From contig JBGUXY010000026.1 in the NCBI GenBank assembly GCA_045118335.1, forward strand, positions 1 through 8,027: a stretch of DNA of 8,027 nucleotides. Direction: 5' to 3'. The stretch comes from W1P20-047 sp045118335 (lineage in GTDB: Bacteria > Actinomycetota > Coriobacteriia > Coriobacteriales > Eggerthellaceae). Within the stretch, counting starts at the first letter, position 1. Every line of letters begins with the position of its first letter. The notes beneath the pieces were generated by a model, which was not told where the DNA came from, searched no databases, and worked only from the letters and a program-made list of their open reading frames with translations. This document shows, in pieces, positions 1-4,909 of this stretch. Both the position numbers and the translations under genes were made by a program.

Positions 1-2283
1 GGCACCATCGAGTGCAAGTTCTGGGGTCTGGGCGGTGACGGCACCGTCGGCGCCAACAAGAACTCCATCAAGATCATCGGCGACCACACCGAAAAGTACG
101 TACAGGCCTACTTCCAGTACGACTCCAAGAAGACCGGCGGCGTGACCATCACCCACCTGCGCTTCGGCGATTCGTTCATCCGCAGCCCGTACTATGTGAA
201 CAAGGCAGACTTCGTGGCATGCCACACGCCCGCCTACATCACCAAGAACTTCCCGATCGTTCGCGACGTGAAGCCCGGCGGCACGCTGATGATCAACTGC
301 CAGTGGGACTTCGAAGAGCTTGAGCATCACCTGAGCGCCGAAGCCAAGCGCTTCATCGCCGTCAACGACATCCAGCTCTACACCATCAACGCCATCGACC
401 TTGCCATCGAAATCGGCATGGGCAAGCGCACCAACACCATCCTGCAGTCTGCATTCTTCGCCTTGGCTAACATCATGCCGCAGGAAGACGCCATCCAGTA
501 CATGAAGGATGCCGCCACGAAGAGCTACCTGAAGAAGGGCCAGGACATCGTGGATATGAACCATCGTGCCATCGAGGCCGGTGCCACGGCGTTCGTGAAG
601 ATCGACGTACCCGCCAGCTGGGCCGATGCCGTCGACGAGGAAGTCGTCGAAGAGCTCGAGGGTCGTCCGGCCCTGGTGAAGCAGGTCCGCGAGATCATGC
701 GTCCCGTTGGCATGATGAACGGCGACAGCCTGCCTGTTTCCGCCTTCATGGATCATGTCGACGGCCAGTTCGAGCTGGGCGCCGCCGCCTACGAGAAGCG
801 CGGCGTTGCCGTGACCGTTCCCGCATGGAAGGCCGACACCTGCATCCAGTGCAACAACTGCGCGTACGTGTGCCCGCATGCCACCATTCGTCCGTTCGCC
901 CTGGACGCCGACGAGGCTGCCGCTGCGCCGGCCAACACCACGCTGCTGGACGTGAAGGGCAAGCTGAAGGGTACTTACCAGTACACGCTGGCCGTGTCCC
1001 CGCTCGACTGCATGGGCTGCGGCGTGTGCGTGGGCGTGTGCCCCACCGATTCGCTGGCCATGGTGCCGCTGGAGCAGGAGCTTGCAGCGCAGGACGTGTT
1101 CGACTACTGCGTGGCCAACGTTGCCGAAAAGCCCGAGATGCAAGGCGACACCGTGAAGGGCAGCCAGTTCAAGCAGCCCATGCTGGAGTTCTCCGGCGCC
1201 TGCGCAGGCTGCGCCGAGACCTCGTATGCTCGCCTGGTCACCCAGCTGTTCGGTGACCGCATGTTCGTGTCCAACGCCACGGGCTGCAGCTCCATCTGGG
1301 GCAACCCGGCGGCCACTTCGCCCTACACCACGAACAAGGAAGGGCGCGGTCCCGCATGGAACAATTCCCTGTTCGAAGATAACGCCGAGCATGGCCTGGG
1401 CCTGCTGCTCGGTCACGAAGCGGTGCGCAACCGCCTGATCGCCGCAATCGAGCATGTTGCCGAAAACGCGAAGAAGGAAGAAACCCGTGCTGCCGCGCAG
1501 GCTTGGCTCGACGGCAAAGACGACGCGAAGGCGAGCAAGGAAGCAGCCGAGGCGCTGCTTGCCGCCATCGAGCCGTGCCAGGGAGAGAACGCGAAGCTCA
1601 TCAGGGAAAACAAGGCATACCTCACCAAGAAGTCCATTTGGATCTTCGGTGGCGACGGTTGGGCTTACGACATCGGTTACGGTGGTCTGGACCACGTGCT
1701 GGCTTCCGGCCAGGATGTGAACGTGTTCGTGTTCGATACCGAGGTGTACTCCAACACGGGCGGCCAGGCATCCAAGGCCTCCAACATCGGCCAGGTGGCG
1801 CAGTTCGCCGCCGCTGGCAAGGAAATGAAGAAGAAGAGCCTGGCCGAAATCGCCATGGCGTATGGTTACGTGTACGTGGCCCAGGTGGCCATGGGCGCCA
1901 AGCCCGCGCAGACCATCAAGGCCATCGTCGAGGCCGAGGCCTATCCTGGCCCGTCGCTGATCATCGGCTACAGCCCCTGCGAGATGCACTCGATCAAGGG
2001 CGGCATGGTGAACAGCCAGGAAGAGATGAAGCGTGCGGTGGAATGCGGCTACTGGAACCTGTACCGCTTCAACCCGGCGGCTCCCGAAGGCCAGAAGTTC
2101 ACGCTCGACAGCAAGGCACCGGCTGGTGGCTACCGTGAGTTCCTGATGAACGAGGCTCGCTACAGCCGCCTGACCCGCGAGTTCCCCGAGCGCGCCGAAG
2201 AGCTGTTCGCCCGCAACGAGCAGGCAGCCATGGAGCGCTACGATCACCTGGTCAAACTGCAGGAGATGTACGCGGAAGCGTAA
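1..2283 (+). CDS. nifJ: Pyruvate:ferredoxin (flavodoxin) oxidoreductase, C-terminal 760 residues (5' end outside window)
   Basis: This enzyme oxidatively decarboxylates pyruvate to acetyl-CoA and CO2 and passes electrons to ferredoxin or flavodoxin, in the cytoplasm of anaerobes. The frame is open from base 1, so the gene starts upstream; the ATG at 142 is internal. Numbering from the window edge, the fragment opens in the CoA/gamma domain (GGDGTVGANKNS). Two 4Fe-4S motifs follow (C281/C284/C287/C291 and C337/C340/C343/C347). The thiamine-diphosphate domain has GDG at 551-553 and the Mg/TPP asparagine N585 in VYSNTGGQ. C401, C404, C429 and C660 have the spacing I recall for the proximal-cluster cysteines of the Desulfovibrio africanus enzyme (812, 815, 840, 1071), so all three clusters should be present. 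By that alignment about 410 residues are missing at the N-terminus. Codon use is strongly biased (AAG, CTG, GGC, ATC), as expected for a highly expressed gene and unlike the receptor genes downstream. No defect is visible. Confidence 0.97.
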   Translation, partial: GTIECKFWGLGGDGTVGANKNSIKIIGDHTEKYVQAYFQYDSKKTGGVTITHLRFGDSFIRSPYYVNKADFVACHTPAYITKNFPIVRDVKPGGTLMINCQWDFEELEHHLSAEAKRFIAVNDIQLYTINAIDLAIEIGMGKRTNTILQSAFFALANIMPQEDAIQYMKDAATKSYLKKGQDIVDMNHRAIEAGATAFVKIDVPASWADAVDEEVVEELEGRPALVKQVREIMRPVGMMNGDSLPVSAFMDHVDGQFELGAAAYEKRGVAVTVPAWKADTCIQCNNCAYVCPHATIRPFALDADEAAAAPANTTLLDVKGKLKGTYQYTLAVSPLDCMGCGVCVGVCPTDSLAMVPLEQELAAQDVFDYCVANVAEKPEMQGDTVKGSQFKQPMLEFSGACAGCAETSYARLVTQLFGDRMFVSNATGCSSIWGNPAATSPYTTNKEGRGPAWNNSLFEDNAEHGLGLLLGHEAVRNRLIAAIEHVAENAKKEETRAAAQAWLDGKDDAKASKEAAEALLAAIEPCQGENAKLIRENKAYLTKKSIWIFGGDGWAYDIGYGGLDHVLASGQDVNVFVFDTEVYSNTGGQASKASNIGQVAQFAAAGKEMKKKSLAEIAMAYGYVYVAQVAMGAKPAQTIKAIVEAEAYPGPSLIIGYSPCEMHSIKGGMVNSQEEMKRAVECGYWNLYRFNPAAPEGQKFTLDSKAPAGGYREFLMNEARYSRLTREFPERAEELFARNEQAAMERYDHLVKLQEMYAEA

Positions 2284-2305
2284 TCGCGCGGAATAACGCT
2301 GCTTG

Positions 2306-2336
2306 AAGGGGGAGGGGTTATGCGCCCCTCCCCCTT
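2306..2336 (+). terminator. Intrinsic terminator of the oxidoreductase gene, possibly bidirectional
   Basis: A perfect 12-bp stem (AAGGGGGAGGGG pairing with CCCCTCCCCCTT) encloses a 7-base loop, TTATGCG, 22 bases after the TAA stop. The sequence after it is only weakly T-rich (GTTG). The kinase gene converges on it from the right, and the rest of the gap up to 2446 holds only short imperfect hairpins (for example CGTTCG-TTG-CGAACG at 2375-2389), so the same stem may also stop minus-strand transcription. Confidence 0.8.
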
Positions 2337-2446
2337 GTTGCGTGCATGTGAGCATACACGGGGCATGCGGCGTGCGTTCGTTGCGAACGGGGTTCCAATC
2401 TGCGATCAGCGAAGCGAGGCGCTGCTCATGCCATCACTGCATCCCG

Positions 2447-4681
2447 TTAAAGCGACACGTCGTAGTAGTGCGGTTCCTTTGTATCTAGCACCAAGGGGCC
2501 GGCAATGCTTTCGATTTCATCGGCGTTCGAGGTGGGTAGGGTATCGGGCTCGATGAAGAAGTAGTCATCCTTCGTTTCCCCCGGCTCGGCATTGCTGGAG
2601 AAGACGGTTTCCGCATAGACCCCATTAACCGCCCAGAGGCCGTCGTCGTGAAGATAGAGCTCTTCGTCGGTATGGTTTTCGATGGCGATGTTGACGCGTA
2701 GGTTGCCACTGCTGTCGAAGTAGGTGCCGGTGACCTCGACGGTGCAGATGTCGTCATCGATCAGGCGGCTTCCTGCGAATCCGTCCTTGCTGTGGTCGGA
2801 GCTGTCGGGTATAGACACATCGTAGTTGCTCGTGCTGACAAAGCTCACACTCAAAGGCCCTGCCACGCTGTAGATCTCGTCGGGGTTTTCGACGGGAAGA
2901 GTGTTGCCGTAGATCCAGAAGAAGTCGTCTTTCGTCTCTTCGGGACCGACATCTGTCACAAAGCCGCAGTCCACGCTGCTTCCGTTCACCGTCCAGCCGT
3001 CGGTTCCGTCGTCTTGATATACGCTGTCTATGCTCAGCTCTCTATCGGTGTGGTTGGTGACCGTGAAGTCGAATCGCAGGTCGTCCCCACTGTCGATGTA
3101 AACGTTTTTGATCTGGATGGTGCAGATGTCATCGTCGATCAGGTAGCCTCCCGGCTCGATGGCGGTGCCTTCTGCGCCGTTGCTCTTGGTGGGTTCGGCT
3201 TCCTGAGAGGTGGGATTGTCTTCTTGCGTGCTGGAAGACGAGCCTCCCGGACCTGGGAGCGACCCGAACAGCGAACGGAACAGCGGCCCCAGGAACAAGA
3301 CTGCAACCACGATTACCGCCACGATGCAGGTGACGATCACCCACGCGGGCCAGTCGCGGAGCTTGCTGGCAAGGTTGTTGTTCGAGGTGCTCTGTGCGAC
3401 CTTCGGAGACGTCGGTGCTCCCTGTGCTGGCGTGGAGATGGGTGCCTGGGTGGGGCTGAAAGCATTGGCGTAGTGTTGTTGGTTGCCAAAATTTTGGGAA
3501 GTCCACGGTGTATGCATACCAGTTGCCTGATTGTATGGCTGTCCCGCGTTTGCCCGTGCAGAGGATGTTGGCGTTCCCGCTTGTACCGTGCCATTCGCCC
3601 CCAAGGGCTTTTGCGCGGCGCTTGAGACCGAGGCTGCTGCCCGAGATGCACGTTGGTTCGTGTCGTTCGCGGCTTTTTGGCCATCGCCCTTATCGTGTTG
3701 CTGGTCAAGCACGACCGTTGCATCTTTAGCGAAGTTGGTTGTCGACTTCTTGGGCGCGGGGGACTCGGTTTTCTCGCGCAGCCACATTTCCAGGGCGATG
3801 CGCATTTCGGCAGCCGAGTTAAAGCGCTTGTCGGGGTCGGGGTCGGCGGCACGCAGCACGATGGCGGCCAGGTTTTCATCGGCGTTCTTCGGTGCTGGCA
3901 GAGCCCTGCCAGCCAGGCGCAGGGCGACAGCCCGTTCGCTGTCGGCGGGGCTGAAGGCTCCCTCCGTGGGCAGAAACGGCGCGCGTCCGTTGTTCAGATA
4001 GCGGTACATCACCAAGCCTAGCGAGTAGGTGTCCACATCGGTGCCGTAGCTGCTGCCCGCGAAGACCTCGGGTGCCATGTAGGGATAGGCGCCGGCGCGC
4101 GTGTGGGCAGAACCGGCGTCTGGCCCCAGGCGACGGGCGATTCCGAAGTCGCCGAGCTGGTAGCCGTATTCTCCCCAGAACACGTTTTCGGGCTTCACGT
4201 CGCGATGGATCACGCCTTTGGCGTGGCATGCCGTAAGCGCTCTGCAGACGTCTGCGCCTAAGCGGGCAACCTCGCAATCATCGGGCTGGCCCACCCGTGC
4301 GAAGTGCTCCTTCGCCGATTCCAGCAGCGGCATGCGAACGAGCACGGTCCAGCCCACGGTGTTTTCGTGTGGGATCAGCTGATAGTCTTCCACGCTCACC
4401 ACGTTCGGCGCACCCTTGAGCTCTTCCATGAGCGCCACCTCGCCGAGCACGCTGCGTGCACGCTGCTCGAAGTAGCCGCGTACCGAAAGATCGTCCATGC
4501 CCGACGACGATAGGTCCCGTGCCTCGGCGGGATCTTGGGGGATTTCCATCACCTTGATGGCCGCGTAGGAGGTGTGGCCATGGCCGCTGCGCACTGCGCG
4601 GTACACTTTGCCGTAGGACCCCTGTCCGAGCATCTCCTTGACATGCCAATCTGGCCAGACCTGGCTGATGATGTCCGACAT
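2447..4681 (-). CDS. Transmembrane Hanks-type Ser/Thr protein kinase with duplicated C-terminal ectodomain
   Basis: Predicted receptor kinase of 744 residues that phosphorylates Ser/Thr in cytoplasmic proteins. Kinase domain, residues about 11-301: glycine loop GQGSYG (19-24), ATP lysine K43, probable helix-C glutamate E81, catalytic HRDVKPEN (159-166), DFG (178-180) and APE (203-205), so it looks active. An insert between K43 and E81, plus the YRYLNNGRAPFLP segment, resembles a kinase subgroup I associate with Clostridia and Coriobacteria (from memory). A low-complexity linker (about 302-440) carries DATVVLD (320-326) and PLGANGTVQAG. One membrane helix (about 445-466) is preceded by ASKLRD. 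The exterior holds two similar domains of about 105-110 residues (513-622 and 639-744), not PASTA repeats. The start at 4681 is chosen because AGGAG lies 6 bases upstream and the kinase fold starts soon after; ATGs at 4744 and 4738 extend the frame but lack a ribosome site. One oddity: the usual GT/GS before APE is G197-A198. The signal sensed is unknown. Confidence 0.93.
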   Translation of the reverse strand: MSDIISQVWPDWHVKEMLGQGSYGKVYRAVRSGHGHTSYAAIKVMEIPQDPAEARDLSSSGMDDLSVRGYFEQRARSVLGEVALMEELKGAPNVVSVEDYQLIPHENTVGWTVLVRMPLLESAKEHFARVGQPDDCEVARLGADVCRALTACHAKGVIHRDVKPENVFWGEYGYQLGDFGIARRLGPDAGSAHTRAGAYPYMAPEVFAGSSYGTDVDTYSLGLVMYRYLNNGRAPFLPTEGAFSPADSERAVALRLAGRALPAPKNADENLAAIVLRAADPDPDKRFNSAAEMRIALEMWLREKTESPAPKKSTTNFAKDATVVLDQQHDKGDGQKAANDTNQRASRAAASVSSAAQKPLGANGTVQAGTPTSSARANAGQPYNQATGMHTPWTSQNFGNQQHYANAFSPTQAPISTPAQGAPTSPKVAQSTSNNNLASKLRDWPAWVIVTCIVAVIVVAVLFLGPLFRSLFGSLPGPGGSSSSTQEDNPTSQEAEPTKSNGAEGTAIEPGGYLIDDDICTIQIKNVYIDSGDDLRFDFTVTNHTDRELSIDSVYQDDGTDGWTVNGSSVDCGFVTDVGPEETKDDFFWIYGNTLPVENPDEIYSVAGPLSVSFVSTSNYDVSIPDSSDHSKDGFAGSRLIDDDICTVEVTGTYFDSSGNLRVNIAIENHTDEELYLHDDGLWAVNGVYAETVFSSNAEPGETKDDYFFIEPDTLPTSNADEIESIAGPLVLDTKEPHYYDVSL
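2450..3145 (-). repeat. Tandem duplication encoding the two kinase ectodomains
   Basis: Copy 1 spans 2816-3145 and copy 2 spans 2450-2767. Both encode LIDDDICT at the start, then NHTD-x-EL, W-x-VNG, an E-x-TKDD-[FY]-F turn, TLP-x-x-N-x-DEI, AGPL and YDVS near the end. DNA similarity is still visible: 2741-2765 and 3119-3143 match at 23 of 25 bases. I do not recognise the fold; the pattern suggests a beta-rich domain. Confidence 0.88.
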
Positions 4682-4687
4682 TCCCTG

Positions 4688-4692
4688 CTCCT
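4688..4692 (-). promoter_or_regulatory. Ribosome binding site that sets the kinase start
   Basis: The minus strand reads AGGAG followed by 6 bases (CAGGGA) and ATG at 4681. This places the protein start at MSDIISQ rather than at the in-frame ATGs at 4744 or 4738, which have no purine-rich sequence at a suitable distance. Confidence 0.8.
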
Positions 4693-4775
4693 GTTCATAC
4701 GCGGCTGCTGTACGATTGTCGTTTGCGAAAGCACTCATGCGCATGCGCTTGCATGTTTACGGTTTCGATGAAGAA

Positions 4776-4805
4776 AGTATATCTCATGTATTGCCGCATG
4801 CTCAA
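4776..4805 (-). promoter_or_regulatory. Candidate sigma70-type promoter for the kinase gene
   Basis: On the minus strand, TTGAGC (4800-4805, 4 of 6 bases matching the -35 consensus) is followed after 18 bases by TATACT (4776-4781, 5 of 6 matching the -10 consensus). Transcription would begin near 4769, giving a leader of about 88 bases. The site lies downstream of the inverted repeat that follows the TIR gene, so the kinase may be transcribed independently of it. Confidence 0.5.
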
Positions 4806-4838
4806 ACTTCCGAGGTGCTTGATTGTGGCATGGCGGTT

Positions 4839-4874
4839 CTTTGCCGGGTGCTGATCGTCAAGCACCCGGCAAAG
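4839..4874 (-). terminator. Perfect 14-bp inverted repeat, probable terminator of the TIR gene
   Basis: CTTTGCCGGGTGCT (4839-4852) and AGCACCCGGCAAAG (4861-4874) are exact reverse complements around the 8-base loop GATCGTCA. The hairpin begins 35 bases after the TIR gene stop. Neither strand has a clear U-tract after the stem, so it could instead be an RNA-stabilising hairpin or a protein-binding palindrome. Its position between two co-directional genes favours a terminator or attenuator. Confidence 0.6.
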
Positions 4875-4909
4875 GCTCGCAAAGCTGCATCGCGGTGTCT
4901 TGTCTGCGG

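Noticed and set aside
825..1256. Long plus-strand alternative frame inside the oxidoreductase gene
   Set aside because: It is an arginine-rich shadow of a GC-rich, highly conserved gene, with no ribosome site or recognisable domain.
1..2283. Functional link between the oxidoreductase and the receptor genes
   Set aside because: The genes converge, a strong terminator lies between them, and codon use differs. Proximity alone does not support a shared pathway.
2792..3625. 277-codon plus-strand frame opposite the kinase gene
   Set aside because: It overlaps the well-supported kinase ectodomain and membrane segment antisense. Its sequence shows no family motif and follows from the GC-rich complementary codons.
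4682..4744. Longer kinase N-terminus starting at ATG 4744 or 4738
   Set aside because: It lacks a ribosome site and adds 19-21 polar residues outside the kinase fold. The AGGAG before 4681 is decisive.
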